Part shown: positions 32,105 through 41,218 of the stretch, in pieces
Layout of the letters: each line of letters begins with the position of its first letter
Numbering within the stretch: position 1 is the stretch's first letter
Assembly: GCA_019694355.1 (NCBI GenBank)
Contig: JAIBCB010000001.1
Coordinates: 124,001 to 188,000, forward strand
Reading direction: 5' to 3'
Source of the DNA: Pyrinomonadaceae bacterium
GTDB lineage: Bacteria > Acidobacteriota > Blastocatellia > Pyrinomonadales > Pyrinomonadaceae
Length of the DNA: 64,000 nucleotides
Program-made: the position numbers and the translations under genes
The notes under the pieces: model-generated
Told to the model about the DNA's origin: nothing
Databases searched by the model: none
Seen by the model: only the letters and a program-made list of their open reading frames with translations

Positions 32105-34732
32105 TTATCGTAAGATCGACTCGTATGCCTCGCGGATCGATATTCGATGGATGGTGAGGTCTTCCAGCAAGCGGGCGGTCGAAGGATACTTAAGTCGGCG
32201 AACGATCCTATCCATTGCCGGTGAATCTGCGACCGGAAGGCGCGTCGATCGGCCGCTGCAAAGACGAGTAGCGTGATCGATCGAGGAGAGAAGCGAATGG
32301 CCCGCGACCAGAGCATCGAGATCCGCTTTGGAAAGCGAGCCCGCATCGAAAAGCTTTTTCAACGTATATGGTGTTGAGCGATCCTTGTCATCGTCCAGAA
32401 TTCCGTCGCGAAGCTGCAGGAAGCGCATCGCAAAATACACGTCGAGCATTCCTCCGTCATCGTACTTGATGTCGAGAACACCTCGGCGGGCCGTCGTTCT
32501 TTGTTTTCGCAGAGCTTCTCGGACGCTCAGCGTACTCTCGCGCAACTCTTCGGCAGAAAGAGCGGCTCCTCTTGCGTGAACGATCTTGCGGATCTCGGCC
32601 TCGAGCTTACCTGCACCGTTGCTGTCTAGATGATCGCCGCTTGCGATCCCGCGAACTTTTACATACGCAAGCAGCTCCCAAATGCCGGCCGTCGCACTCA
32701 TATATTCGAGAAACGCAGGAGCCGAAATTATGCTCAGTCCTTTTGATCCAAATGGACGAAGACGGAGATCGACTCGATACAGGCTTCCGGCACGCGTCAT
32801 CGACGAGAGCGCGTTGATAAAGAGTTCGGCCGCACGCGAGAAGTATTCCTGATGAGCCTCGTTTCCCGAAAAACTTTCCGGGTCGTAAGACAATATGATG
32901 TCGAGGTCCGAGCCAAAGTCGAGCCGCTGGCCGCCGAGTTTTCCGAGAGCGATGACGGCGATCCGCGGAGCGGCATCACTCTCCGACATTTCCTGCTGAA
33001 CGATATGCATCGCGGCATCAAGGCTCACCTCGGCGAGCGTTGTCTGCAGCGACTTTGATCGATCAACCGAAATTTCTTCGAAGAGATCGGCGAGGCCGAT
33101 GGCCGTGTAAATAGACGTCCACTCGCGACGAAGGGCATCGAGCCGCGAGCGGAAGTCGGGGCTCTGCTCCAGGCCGTCGAAAATAGAGGCACGCAGATCG
33201 AGCGATTCGATCGTGGTGCGATATTGCTCGACGCGTTGAGAGAGTAAGGGTACGTTAGCGAGAAGGCTTGCGAACGGTGGCGAGAGCTCTTCGATCTTCG
33301 AATGAGTTGGCTTCTTCGCTTTCGTCAAAACACGCCCGCTCGACTGTCTGCTTACCGTTTCTGCCGAGGCACTGCTATCGAACACCCGCTCAAAGATCTT
33401 CCGCACGCGCTTCATCGAGCGTTCGAGATCTTTTTCGATATTTGCTCCGGTCGCAAATCGAACCCGCTCGGCAACAAGCTGAAGCTTTACGCTGTCGGAG
33501 GGAAGCGTGTGCGTCTGCAGGCCGTTCTCCATCTGCAGAATGTGTTCCGTGCGGCGAAGCAGATCGTACGCATTTGAAAGCTCGGCGCGCTCGCTTGGTG
33601 AGATCAGTTCACGATCCGCCAGCCTCGACAAAGCGATCAGCGTGTGCGGACTCCGCAGCCATTTGTCGCGTCCGCCGTGCGCGAGCTGCAGTGCCTGTGC
33701 GATGAACTCGATCTCGCGAATGCCTCCCGGCGACAGCTTTACGTCGATCGAGTTCTTCCGCTTCGCGTTCTCGTCGATGGATTCTTTCGAAGCCCGCACA
33801 CCGGCGAGAGCTTCGGCGACGTTCGTCTCCTCGTCGTAGATCAGCGGTGCCGCATCGCTCCAAAATCGTCGGAACGTTTCCTGATCGCCCGCAGATACTC
33901 GCGAGCGTATCAGCATCTGACGTTCCCACGGACGCGCCGTTGTTCGATAATATTCGACCGTGTCCTTGACCGACATGGCGAGGGCCCCGAGCGAACCGTT
34001 CGGCCTTAGACGCATATCGACGCGATACGCCGCACCTTCGCCGTTGCGTTCGCCGACCAACTTGATGACGTGCTGAGCGAGCCTTGTAAAATATTCGCGG
34101 TTCGTTACGGGCTCGCGTTCTCCGCCGGCCGTCATTCCGTCCGACGAATAGATAAAAAGGAGATCAACGTCGCTCGCGTAGTTGAGTTCAAGCGATCCGA
34201 GCTTGCCCAAAGCGACAACCGCGATCTCGGCCGCCCGCGACCGCTGTTTCTCGTCGAGTTCAAGCGGCTGGCCAAATCGTTTTTCCATTTCGCGACGAGA
34301 CTCGCCTAATGCAGATTCAAGGATCGCATCGGCGAGACTTGAGATCTCGTCGGTGATCTCAGCGACCGTAGCAAGCCGCCGGATATCGCGCAGGAAGATG
34401 CGTATGAGTTCGCGTCGCCTGAACCTCGAGAACATTATCTGCGGTTCCAGCGTCGAGTTCGTCAGCGAAAAGCGGCCGAGCGATTCAAGAAGTTCCTCCT
34501 TTGAACGTCCGCCTTTTGTTGTTCTTTGGCGTCCAAGCCAGGCGAAGTATTCTTCATTTTGAAGCAGCGTCGTTGAAAGCAGAGGCGAGAATGCGGCAAG
34601 CGTCAGCACATCCGAAAAGAGTCCTTCATCACGCCGAAGCCGCGTGACGATCTTCGGCGGCAACGCATCGCGAAAGCGACGCGCGGCCTCGGGTGCGGGC
34701 AATTCTGAGATGATCTGATCCTCGATGAGCAT
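32105..34732 (-). CDS. glnE: Glutamine synthetase adenylyltransferase / deadenylase
   Basis: This 875-residue two-domain enzyme adds or removes AMP on glutamine synthetase according to nitrogen status. Both nucleotidyltransferase centres are present: LGKLGSLELNYASDVDLLFI in the N-terminal half and LGKLGGQRLDFGSDLDIILS in the C-terminal half, each with the paired Asp. Length is slightly below the usual 940. No glnA or glnB is in the window. Start: ATG at 34732, immediately after the stop of the NifA-like gene with no gap, so the two are one translational unit. Confidence 0.94.
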   Translation of the reverse strand: MLIEDQIISELPAPEAARRFRDALPPKIVTRLRRDEGLFSDVLTLAAFSPLLSTTLLQNEEYFAWLGRQRTTKGGRSKEELLESLGRFSLTNSTLEPQIMFSRFRRRELIRIFLRDIRRLATVAEITDEISSLADAILESALGESRREMEKRFGQPLELDEKQRSRAAEIAVVALGKLGSLELNYASDVDLLFIYSSDGMTAGGEREPVTNREYFTRLAQHVIKLVGERNGEGAAYRVDMRLRPNGSLGALAMSVKDTVEYYRTTARPWERQMLIRSRVSAGDQETFRRFWSDAAPLIYDEETNVAEALAGVRASKESIDENAKRKNSIDVKLSPGGIREIEFIAQALQLAHGGRDKWLRSPHTLIALSRLADRELISPSERAELSNAYDLLRRTEHILQMENGLQTHTLPSDSVKLQLVAERVRFATGANIEKDLERSMKRVRKIFERVFDSSASAETVSRQSSGRVLTKAKKPTHSKIEELSPPFASLLANVPLLSQRVEQYRTTIESLDLRASIFDGLEQSPDFRSRLDALRREWTSIYTAIGLADLFEEISVDRSKSLQTTLAEVSLDAAMHIVQQEMSESDAAPRIAVIALGKLGGQRLDFGSDLDIILSYDPESFSGNEAHQEYFSRAAELFINALSSMTRAGSLYRVDLRLRPFGSKGLSIISAPAFLEYMSATAGIWELLAYVKVRGIASGDHLDSNGAGKLEAEIRKIVHARGAALSAEELRESTLSVREALRKQRTTARRGVLDIKYDDGGMLDVYFAMRFLQLRDGILDDDKDRSTPYTLKKLFDAGSLSKADLDALVAGHSLLSSIDHATRLCSGRSTRLPVADSPAMDRIVRRLKYPSTARLLEDLTIHRISIREAYESILR

Positions 34733-36220
34733 TTATTTATAACGCCTGGCCTCTATGCCGGCATTCTTTATCTTGTACCCCAATATCCGCTCGGTCGTGC
34801 CGAGGTCGCGGGCCGCTTTTGCGATGTTTCCCCTTGATGATTTTAATGCATCTTCGATAATGTCGCGTTCGAATGCCGCTACCGCTGCGTCGAGCGTCGA
34901 TGCCGCCTGCGTATCGGTCTCCTCTGCGGTCTGAAGCGTCGCGGGCAAATGCCGTGCATGTATCACGCCTTCGTCGCACACCATGACGGCACGTTCGATC
35001 ACATTCTCAAGCTCACGAACGTTTCCGGGAAAGTGGTATTTTGCAAGCATATCGATCGCCGCGGTCGAGATGCGTGCGACGCGACGCCGATGTTCGCGCG
35101 CATATTTCTCGATGAAGTGCTCAGCAAGAAGAAGTATGTCGGCCTTGCGGTCGCGAAGCGGCGGAACAAAGACCGTAAAGGCATTTATCCGATACAGCAG
35201 TTCCTCGCTAAATTTGCCGTCGGCGGCGAGGCCTTCGAGGTCCTCGACGGTCGAGAAGACCAACCGAAGATTCGCGCGGATCGGCTCAGTTCCGTTGACA
35301 CGTTCGAAACGGCTGTCTCTTACGACCCGCAGGATCTTATTCTGCACTGCGATCGGCGTCGCAGCGATCTCGTCAATAAAAAGCGTGCCGAACTTTGCCT
35401 GCTCGATCATTCCGAGCTTCGGCGGCTGAGTTTCGACCCCGAAGAGTTCGGCCGCGAGCAGAGCCGACGGAACTCCGGCACAGCTTATTTGTCGAAACTC
35501 TCTCTTGGCCCGAAGGCTCGCATAATGGATCGAGTAGGCGAGCATCTCCTTGCCGGTTCCGCGTTCACCGCGAAGCAGGACCGGGGCGTTCGACCTTGCG
35601 ATCTGACGGATCTGATCCGCGACCTGTCGCATCGGGCCGGAATTGCCGATCACCTTCGCGATGTCGTACTTGTTTCTAAGAGCTTCCTGCGTTTTGGCCG
35701 CCTCTTCGGTCGCAAGATCGCTCGAGTGCCGTTGAATATCATCGACTCGGATCGTTTGAGCGACCGTTCTCGCGGCAAGCCGCGTTACCGCGACCGCATC
35801 GTATCGGTCGGGAAGCGTTCTCTTGTCGAACGCCGCCGCGACGAACCCTTCGCGGGTCTCGTCGATCTTGAACGGTGCAATGAACAGCTCGATGATTTTG
35901 CCCTCGATGACGAGAAAGTCGAGGCTCGGTTCGTCGTGAACGAGGAGGAAGATCACCTCTTTTTGGTCGAACGCACGCATCAGTGCCGTCGATCCGGCAC
36001 GTTGTTCGAGACGCCGATAAGCAACAGCATCAAGCCCGGAAGCGGCGAGTAGAGAGATCTCGCCCGAAGCGGCAGCGTCGTCGAACACAACGAACGCGTA
36101 AACTGCGTCGGCTGAATGACATAAGGTTTCGCAAATACCGGACGCCGAGCCTCGCGGCCCAAGCGTTTCGGCTTGGATCTCGGCGAAGAGTTCAGCGATG
36201 TCGATCGGCCGCACCTTCAA
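34733..36220 (-). CDS. NifA-like AAA+ regulator lacking the GAFTGA sigma-54 loop
   Basis: This 495-residue protein has an N-terminal GAF-like region (1-165), a AAA+ domain (about 187-420) and a Fis/NifA-type HTH (RGNIAKAARDLGTTERILGY). Walker A (GERGTGKE, 218-225) and Walker B (GTLFIDEI) are kept, and the arginine-finger region (ELLYRINAFTVFVPPLRDR) is recognisable. Where GAFTGA should follow ELFG (259-272) the sequence is ELFGVETQPPKLGMIEQA, so the sigma-54 contact loop is missing. It may regulate without sigma-54, like TyrR or HupR-type proteins, or be an inhibitor. It is directly coupled to glnE, which suggests a nitrogen-related role. Start: TTG at 36220, weakly supported. Confidence 0.84.
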   Translation of the reverse strand: MKVRPIDIAELFAEIQAETLGPRGSASGICETLCHSADAVYAFVVFDDAAASGEISLLAASGLDAVAYRRLEQRAGSTALMRAFDQKEVIFLLVHDEPSLDFLVIEGKIIELFIAPFKIDETREGFVAAAFDKRTLPDRYDAVAVTRLAARTVAQTIRVDDIQRHSSDLATEEAAKTQEALRNKYDIAKVIGNSGPMRQVADQIRQIARSNAPVLLRGERGTGKEMLAYSIHYASLRAKREFRQISCAGVPSALLAAELFGVETQPPKLGMIEQAKFGTLFIDEIAATPIAVQNKILRVVRDSRFERVNGTEPIRANLRLVFSTVEDLEGLAADGKFSEELLYRINAFTVFVPPLRDRKADILLLAEHFIEKYAREHRRRVARISTAAIDMLAKYHFPGNVRELENVIERAVMVCDEGVIHARHLPATLQTAEETDTQAASTLDAAVAAFERDIIEDALKSSRGNIAKAARDLGTTERILGYKIKNAGIEARRYK

Positions 36221-36287
36221 AGTAATACAAAAATGTAGGATTTTCGAACGCTTTGCAAGTTCGCCGCCGAGTATGCAAACTGTCTAA

Positions 36288-37211
36288 GTGGAAAGCCGCC
36301 AGATCATCGTCGTTCCGGATGCCGCACGAAAGATGCGGCTCGAGGATTTTTTGCTCGCGCATTTCTCGCGGCTGAGCAAAATGTATCTGCGCGACCGGGT
36401 CAACAATGAGCTCTGCGAGGTGAACGGACGCTGGGAGAATATCGGCTATCGTCTGCGGCCGAACGATCTGATCGAGATCGTCGTCGATCCCGAGCGAGAG
36501 ACCTCGATGCTGCCTGAAGAGATGCCGCTCGACATCATTTTCGAAGACGACGAGTTGATCGTGCTCAATAAACCGGCCGGCGTTCTCGTTCATCCATCGC
36601 ATCGCGAAAACTGCGGGACTTTGCTCAACGGCCTTGCGCATTACCTCAACCGCCACGATGTAACGCTCGCGACGCCTGCGGTCCGTCCGGGCCTTCCGCA
36701 TAGATTGGACAAGGACACTTCGGGAATTCTCGTCGCCGCAAAAACGAAACTCGCACAGCGGAATTTGACGCGCTCTTTTATGCGCAAGCTCGTCGAAAAA
36801 CGCTATCTCGCGATCGTCGTCGGTTCGCCCGACCAAGATCGCGGTGAGATCGAAGCTCCGATCGGCCGCGATGCTGAGGCAAAATTTTGGAAGGTGATGC
36901 CGGAAGGGAAGCACGCGCTCTCGCGCTATAAAGTGCTTGAGCGGTGCGGCGAGAATTCACTCGTCGAACTCGAACCCGTAACGGGCCGCACGAATCAGCT
37001 GCGGATACACTGTCAGCATTTCGGGCATCCGATCCTCGGCGATCATCAACGCGGCGGCGGGACGCACGACCGTCTCTATCTACACGCACACACGATCGCT
37101 TTTCCGCATCCGCGATCCGGCGAGAAGCTCGCTTTTGAAGCGCCGAAGCCCGCGGAATTCGACAAATTGTTCTCGAACGCTCTTGCTATCGGATGCGAAT
37201 CGTTACGGTAA
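36288..37211 (+). CDS. RluA-family 23S rRNA pseudouridine synthase
   Basis: This 307-residue enzyme has an S4 RNA-binding domain (RLEDFLLAHFSRLSKMYLRD) and the RluA catalytic domain with the active-site Asp in HRLDKDTSGILVAAKT, then GRTNQLRIHCQHFGHPILGD. It isomerises uridines in large-subunit rRNA or tRNA; RluD (helix 69) is the closest guess. Start: GTG at 36288. The last 26 bp overlap tail-to-tail with the converging exported-protein gene. It is divergent from the NifA-like gene with 67 bp between. Confidence 0.9.
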   Translation: MESRQIIVVPDAARKMRLEDFLLAHFSRLSKMYLRDRVNNELCEVNGRWENIGYRLRPNDLIEIVVDPERETSMLPEEMPLDIIFEDDELIVLNKPAGVLVHPSHRENCGTLLNGLAHYLNRHDVTLATPAVRPGLPHRLDKDTSGILVAAKTKLAQRNLTRSFMRKLVEKRYLAIVVGSPDQDRGEIEAPIGRDAEAKFWKVMPEGKHALSRYKVLERCGENSLVELEPVTGRTNQLRIHCQHFGHPILGDHQRGGGTHDRLYLHAHTIAFPHPRSGEKLAFEAPKPAEFDKLFSNALAIGCESLR

Positions 37212-38037
37212 CGGTAACGGATTCGGCGGCGCCATTGTCGAGGCGGATGCTCTGGTCGCCCGTTTCGCTAAGCACGGCTCGAAATCCGTTGTCGATCTGC
37301 GTTATTTTCGCGTCGTTGGAAAGCACGGCGCCGATCGCTTCGTCGTTCGTCGTCACGGTCATTGTCTGCCCCTTGTTCGCACGAAGCACAAGCTCTGCAC
37401 CTTCGTCGCCGCGGATCGTCAACTTAACAACCGCTTCCGACTTTCCCTTTGCAAAATTTACTCGCTGCGATGGGTAGATCGAACGTTTTGTAGGTTTACC
37501 AGATTCCACAAGCTTCTTGCCGGCAAGCTTGTAGGTCGAGGTGACGATCTCCGCGGGGCAGCAAGCTGCACCGAGTTCGCCGGGATCGTTCGTTTCGACA
37601 ACAAGGCGGCCGCGGTCGATCCACGCCTTTCGAATGCCGCCGTAAGCCCGATCGCCTCCGGGCAGGGTCGCGAGCAATACGGCTTTGCCATTCTTTGATC
37701 CGAAGATAAATCCTTCTGTAAAGTTTCCGGTTCCGCCCGTGTTGCAGGTGGTGAGAGCGACCGCCTCGTCCTTGCCGTCTCCCGTTAGGTCGCCGTAAAC
37801 GATGTCAAAGACCTCGAAGTAGAATCTGTCCGTGTAGCCGTCTTCCTGTTTCTCGTACGAATATTTCCCATCCTTTACGGCTATCGGTTTATCGGCCCCA
37901 TCCGACGCGCAGCTCGGTTTGTAGGTGGCATTGAGAAGGTCGCCGCCAGAGAAATTGTTCTGTGCGGCCGCCGCACCGACCCAAACGGTGATGATGGTTG
38001 TCAGTAATGCAAGATGAAAGCTGTGTCGCAGTATCAT
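37186..38037 (-). CDS. Exported protein of unknown function with an FG-GAP-like motif
   Basis: This 283-residue protein has a signal peptide (MILRHSFHLALLTTIITVWV, cleavage near AAAAQ). The first half has a single FG-GAP-like segment, VYGDLTGDGKDEAVAL, of the type that binds calcium, and several cysteines (SCAS, CNTGG, ACC). The second half is a beta-rich domain resembling the inhibitor-of-g-type or PPC modules (KGQTMTVTTND, GDQSIRLDNGA). Function unknown. Start: ATG at 38037; the longer reading to 38076 would overlap the terC gene and places Arg-rich sequence before the signal. Confidence 0.72.
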   Translation of the reverse strand: MILRHSFHLALLTTIITVWVGAAAAQNNFSGGDLLNATYKPSCASDGADKPIAVKDGKYSYEKQEDGYTDRFYFEVFDIVYGDLTGDGKDEAVALTTCNTGGTGNFTEGFIFGSKNGKAVLLATLPGGDRAYGGIRKAWIDRGRLVVETNDPGELGAACCPAEIVTSTYKLAGKKLVESGKPTKRSIYPSQRVNFAKGKSEAVVKLTIRGDEGAELVLRANKGQTMTVTTNDEAIGAVLSNDAKITQIDNGFRAVLSETGDQSIRLDNGAAESVTVTVTIRIR

Positions 38038-38044
38038 TATTTTT

Positions 38045-38815
38045 CTAGGCCTCGTTGGCGATCGCCTTCTGCTCATCAGCCTCCGAGAACTGACTGTGCA
38101 GATGAACTTTGTCGGACTTCTTTCGCAGGCGAATATTCAAGAATTCGACCATGACGGAGAATGCCATCGCAAAGTAAATGTAGCCCTTTGGAATGTGGTA
38201 CTCAAGGCCTTCGACGATGAGCGAGAACCCGATCATCAGAAGGAACGAGAGAGCGAGCATCTTGATCGTCGGATGGCGTTGGACGAATCCGCCGATCGCT
38301 CCCGCAAAGAGCATCATCGCGATGATCGAGACAACGACGGCCGCGATCATCACCCAGACGTTATTCACCATTCCGATCGCAGTGATGACCGAATCGAGTG
38401 AAAAGACGATGTCGAGCAGCGTGATCTGTACGATGACGGCGGCGAATCCGCTGTAAACCTTTCGCGACGATTCGCCTTCTTCACCCTCGAGTGCGGAGTG
38501 GATCTCGTGCGTACTCTTAAAGAGCAGGAACAGTCCGCCGATCACCAAGATCAGATCGCGTCCGGAAAGAGCATTTCCAAAGACCGAAAATAGCGGAGCC
38601 GTTAAGCTCATCACCCACGAGAGCGAGAAGAGAAGGATGACGCGCATCACAAGCGCAAGCGCCAGGCCTATCACTCTCGCCCGAGGCTGATCCTTTTCAG
38701 GAAGCCGCCCCGACAAGATCGAGATGAAGATGATGTTGTCGATGCCGAGCACAAGCTCCAGCAGCGAAAGCGTCAAGAACGCGATCCAAATATTCGGGTC
38801 AAAGATCCATTCCAT
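38045..38815 (-). CDS. TerC-family integral membrane protein
   Basis: This 256-residue protein has seven hydrophobic helices and the family signature LSLLELVLGIDNIIFISIL with its acidic residues, repeated in part as LLDIVFSLDSVITAIGM. TerC/YkoY proteins are linked to metal homeostasis, notably manganese efflux and metal loading of secreted proteins. Start: ATG at 38815 (MEWIFDPNIW); upstream in-frame sequence contains a REP palindrome and is not coding. No yybP-ykoY riboswitch is recognisable upstream. Confidence 0.9.
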   Translation of the reverse strand: MEWIFDPNIWIAFLTLSLLELVLGIDNIIFISILSGRLPEKDQPRARVIGLALALVMRVILLFSLSWVMSLTAPLFSVFGNALSGRDLILVIGGLFLLFKSTHEIHSALEGEEGESSRKVYSGFAAVIVQITLLDIVFSLDSVITAIGMVNNVWVMIAAVVVSIIAMMLFAGAIGGFVQRHPTIKMLALSFLLMIGFSLIVEGLEYHIPKGYIYFAMAFSVMVEFLNIRLRKKSDKVHLHSQFSEADEQKAIANEA

Positions 38816-38834
38816 AGAGTTTTTAATTGAATTG

Positions 38835-38854
38835 CCACTAGCTTTAGCTAGTGG
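38835..38854. repeat. REP palindrome next to the second Y1 transposase gene
   Basis: CCACTAGCTTTAGCTAGTGG is an 8-bp inverted repeat around TTTA, preceded by GAATTG. It lies 27 bp from the transposase stop and 20 bp upstream of the terC start. Confidence 0.88.
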
Positions 38855-38881
38855 ATAACATATCAAAAAAAATAGTGGGCT

Positions 38882-39316
38882 TTAGCCCAACCCCTTCTTA
38901 AAGCCGCCCCGAACAAGAAAGTCATCAAACTCCTCGTCAAAAGGGCGAACCCGATGGTGTTCTTCCTGAGAATCAATATATTGTTGCACCTTAGGCAGCA
39001 GGGATTCACTAACCGACACAGCAAAGTACTCGTCTTGCCAATGGAACTTGCCGCGGCAAAGTTCGTTCTTATTGATCCAGTGCGAAGATTCCCCTTTTAG
39101 AAGACGCATTATCTCATCCAGGTTCTGCCCTGACCCTAACGAGACGAGACAGTGAACATGCTGAACCCATCCATTCAGAGCTCCGATAAAAATATTCTTG
39201 GTTTTGGCATTCTCGCGGATGTGCTCGAAAACTTTATATCTGATCGATTCGGTGAGCAGTGGCTCGCGATCTTTGGTCGTCCAGACAAAATGTATCCAAA
39301 CGCTGATATGCGGCAT
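38882..39316 (-). CDS. IS200/RAYT-type Y1 transposase
   Basis: This 144-residue HUH enzyme has the metal-binding His pair in VQHVHCLVSL (His53, His55) and the catalytic Tyr113 in QQYIDSQEEHH. WTTKDREPLL near the start and QDEYFAVSVS are typical of IS200-like transposases found with REPs. It appears intact. REP palindromes (CCACTAGC...GCTAGTGG) lie on both sides, so it probably acts as their RAYT. It belongs to a different branch from the one at 3638, and its REPs are unrelated in sequence. Start: ATG at 39316. Confidence 0.86.
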   Translation of the reverse strand: MPHISVWIHFVWTTKDREPLLTESIRYKVFEHIRENAKTKNIFIGALNGWVQHVHCLVSLGSGQNLDEIMRLLKGESSHWINKNELCRGKFHWQDEYFAVSVSESLLPKVQQYIDSQEEHHRVRPFDEEFDDFLVRGGFKKGLG

Positions 39317-39383
39317 ATTTTATTGTCTTTCGGGTGAATTGCCACGCTAGCTTCCAGCCAGGTGAACTCCTCATTCTGAATTG

Positions 39384-39403
39384 CCACTAGCTTCAGCTAG
39401 TGG
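39384..39403. repeat. REP palindrome
   Basis: CCACTAGCTTCAGCTAGTGG, same core as 38835-38854 with one base change in the loop, preceded by GAATTG. Confidence 0.85.
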
Positions 39404-39486
39404 ATTAGCAATCTAAATTGATCTCAGGGCTTTCGCCCAAAATGGTCGCGGGCTTAAGCCCGCAGCAACAAAATATACAACTCTGT

Positions 39487-39506
39487 CCACTAGCTGAAGC
39501 TAGTGG
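39487..39506. repeat. REP palindrome, inverted orientation
   Basis: CCACTAGCTGAAGCTAGTGG followed by CAATTC, so its flank is inverted relative to the copy at 39384. Confidence 0.85.
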
Positions 39507-39613
39507 CAATTCATCGGGCAATATAGAGCGTTCCAAATGATTTTTTTGTTTTGATTTCTGTTGCCATAGATTTTCCTCCAATTAATTTTGATGGTTTCTT
39601 GTTCCTTGAATTG

Positions 39614-39633
39614 CCACTAGCTTTAGCTAGTGG
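39614..39633. repeat. REP palindrome beside a transposase relic
   Basis: CCACTAGCTTTAGCTAGTGG with GAATTG upstream, identical in core to the copy at 38835. Confidence 0.85.
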
Positions 39634-39656
39634 GGCAGCAATCTAAAGTGATCTCA

Positions 39657-39690
39657 GGGCTTTAGCCCAATCCCTTCTTAAAGCCGCTCC
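39657..39690 (-). pseudogene. Relic of the 3' end of a second Y1 transposase copy
   Basis: The 34 bp here repeat the 3' end and downstream flank of the transposase gene at 38878-38912 with few changes (GGGCTTTAGCCCAA, then CCCTTCTTAAAGCCGC). They follow a REP at the same relative place. The rest of the second copy is gone. Confidence 0.6.
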
Positions 39691-39805
39691 ATTCCTAGTA
39701 TTTTGCCTTAAGATCGCGCAAATTCGTAAACCGCGTCTTTAATATCCTTTGCCGATCCTCGAAGACCTGGCCGAGTTACCGCCTGCGTTGCACAGATAGC
39801 ACACC

Positions 39806-39834
39806 TTGTCAACAACGAGATATTCGATTATAAT
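39806..39834 (+). promoter_or_regulatory. Strong sigma-70 promoter of the ATPase gene
   Basis: TTGTCA (39806-39811) and a perfect TATAAT (39829-39834) are separated by 17 bp. An inverted repeat ACAAC-GCCT-GTTGT lies at 39838-39851, right at the expected transcription start, where a repressor could bind. Confidence 0.7.
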
Positions 39835-39878
39835 ATTACAACGCCTGTTGTGGGTGAAAAGGAGTGAGTTGACCGGAA

Positions 39879-41183
39879 ATGAATGAAAGAGAAGACACGT
39901 TTGAGCTTGAGGATGGGCTGACCTACGAAGAGTTTGATGATCGGGAAGCGAGGGAGCGCTATCCGTGGTTGTATGCCGATGAGAGCGAATCTGAGCCGCC
40001 CGGGCAAAGCGGCGATAATCGGACGATGATCTCGGAGAAAGGCCGCGAGGGCCACAAAAAGCTGCTTGCAAAGCTGTTCGCGGAGCAGCACTTTCTCGGA
40101 GCGAACGGAACGAACTATCATCACCTGTTCGAACTCACCGACGAGCACCTGCCCGAACTTGCATTCAGGCGTATCAATAATCTTTTTGATGCCCGCACCG
40201 CGAACCGATATCTTGAAACGCCGGTCGGATCCCCGCAGATGCGTCGGCTTTTTGGCGACCTTTGGCGGGAGGGCGAATTAGTGCTGCTTTTCGCCGACAC
40301 CGGTGTCGGCAAGAGCGCCTTGGCGGTGCAGATCGCATCGGCACTTGCCGGAGGCGAACCGATCGCCCCTTTCGAACTGGAGGCCGAGCCGCAGCGCGTG
40401 CTCTATTTCGATTTTGAACTCACCGACGAGCAGTTCGCAGCGCGATACCGCGACCCCAACGCTCCAGCAGGAGCAGATGACCGGGACGCCGGCAGCTCTT
40501 TGTTTCCGGTTCAGTTCATCCGCTGCACGCCTCGCCGGATCTGGGAGATTCCCGAAGAATTCGAAGACGTTCAGGAGTTCGTTTTTCATTCGATCGTCGA
40601 CACGATCGAATATGTCGGCGCAAAGGCCATCATTCTCGACAACCTCACCTGGCTTTCGGCGAGTACGCACAATGCCGTTGCGGCGCAGAGGCTTATGAGG
40701 ATGCTCCTTGCTCTTAAGCGCGACCGCGACCTTTCGATATTGGTGCTCGCCCACACGCCGAAGATGCGCGGCGGTTTGCCGCTCGACCTGAATCATTTGC
40801 AAGGCTCCAAGATGCTCGCGAACTTTGCCGATAATGTCATTGCGATGGGCAAGAGCAGCCGGTCGGCGAACCTCAGATATTTGAAGCCGATAAAGCAGCG
40901 GAATGCAGCGCCGAGTTTTGATGAGAACACCGTTCCGGTGATGCGGCTTGCGAAGGATGGAAGAATGCTCAAACTTTCATTCGTTGGACACGAGCCGGAG
41001 GCGGATCATCTTGAGGGCTCTCCCCAAGGTGCCGAGGCCGAACGCCGTGAACGAAAGATCAGGGCCGCCGAACTCGCCAACGCCGGAGACACGATCCGCG
41101 AGATCGCAGAGAAGTTGTGCATCGGCCGTTCGACCGTGGGCCGTTACCTAAAGGATGAGAAGGAGGAAGAGACGATAAAGTGA
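39879..41183 (+). CDS. RecA/RepA-like AAA ATPase with C-terminal HTH
   Basis: This 434-residue protein has an acidic N-terminal 100 residues, then a RecA-like ATPase core with Walker A ADTGVGKSA (139-147), FDFELTDEQF, Walker B AIILDNLTWL and the sensor strand SILVLAHTPKM. The C-terminal 40 residues form a helix-turn-helix (TIREIAEKLCIGRSTVGRYL). This layout is common in plasmid RepA-like and phage-type helicase loaders. No replication or integration gene is beside it, so it looks like a lone accessory gene. Start: ATG at 39879; the AAGGAG site is 14 nt away, further than usual. It sits between REP-rich DNA and pyrC. Confidence 0.8.
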   Translation: MNEREDTFELEDGLTYEEFDDREARERYPWLYADESESEPPGQSGDNRTMISEKGREGHKKLLAKLFAEQHFLGANGTNYHHLFELTDEHLPELAFRRINNLFDARTANRYLETPVGSPQMRRLFGDLWREGELVLLFADTGVGKSALAVQIASALAGGEPIAPFELEAEPQRVLYFDFELTDEQFAARYRDPNAPAGADDRDAGSSLFPVQFIRCTPRRIWEIPEEFEDVQEFVFHSIVDTIEYVGAKAIILDNLTWLSASTHNAVAAQRLMRMLLALKRDRDLSILVLAHTPKMRGGLPLDLNHLQGSKMLANFADNVIAMGKSSRSANLRYLKPIKQRNAAPSFDENTVPVMRLAKDGRMLKLSFVGHEPEADHLEGSPQGAEAERRERKIRAAELANAGDTIREIAEKLCIGRSTVGRYLKDEKEEETIK

Positions 41184-41218
41184 CAAAAATTGTCGCAAGG
41201 GGCGTCAAAAACGCCGAT

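Larger units (their letters stand above)
39317..39800. other. REP-rich gene-free stretch
   Basis: No gene is seen. The stretch carries REP palindromes at 39384-39403, 39487-39506 and 39614-39633 (CCACTAGC core), a short hairpin GGGCTTTCGCCC at 39427-39438 and a perfect 16-bp palindrome GCGGGCTTAAGCCCGC at 39448-39463. A small relic of a transposase 3' end follows the last REP. Confidence 0.75.

Noticed and set aside
34949..36052. 367-codon open frame on the plus strand
   Set aside because: Antisense to the NifA-like gene; no protein-like features.
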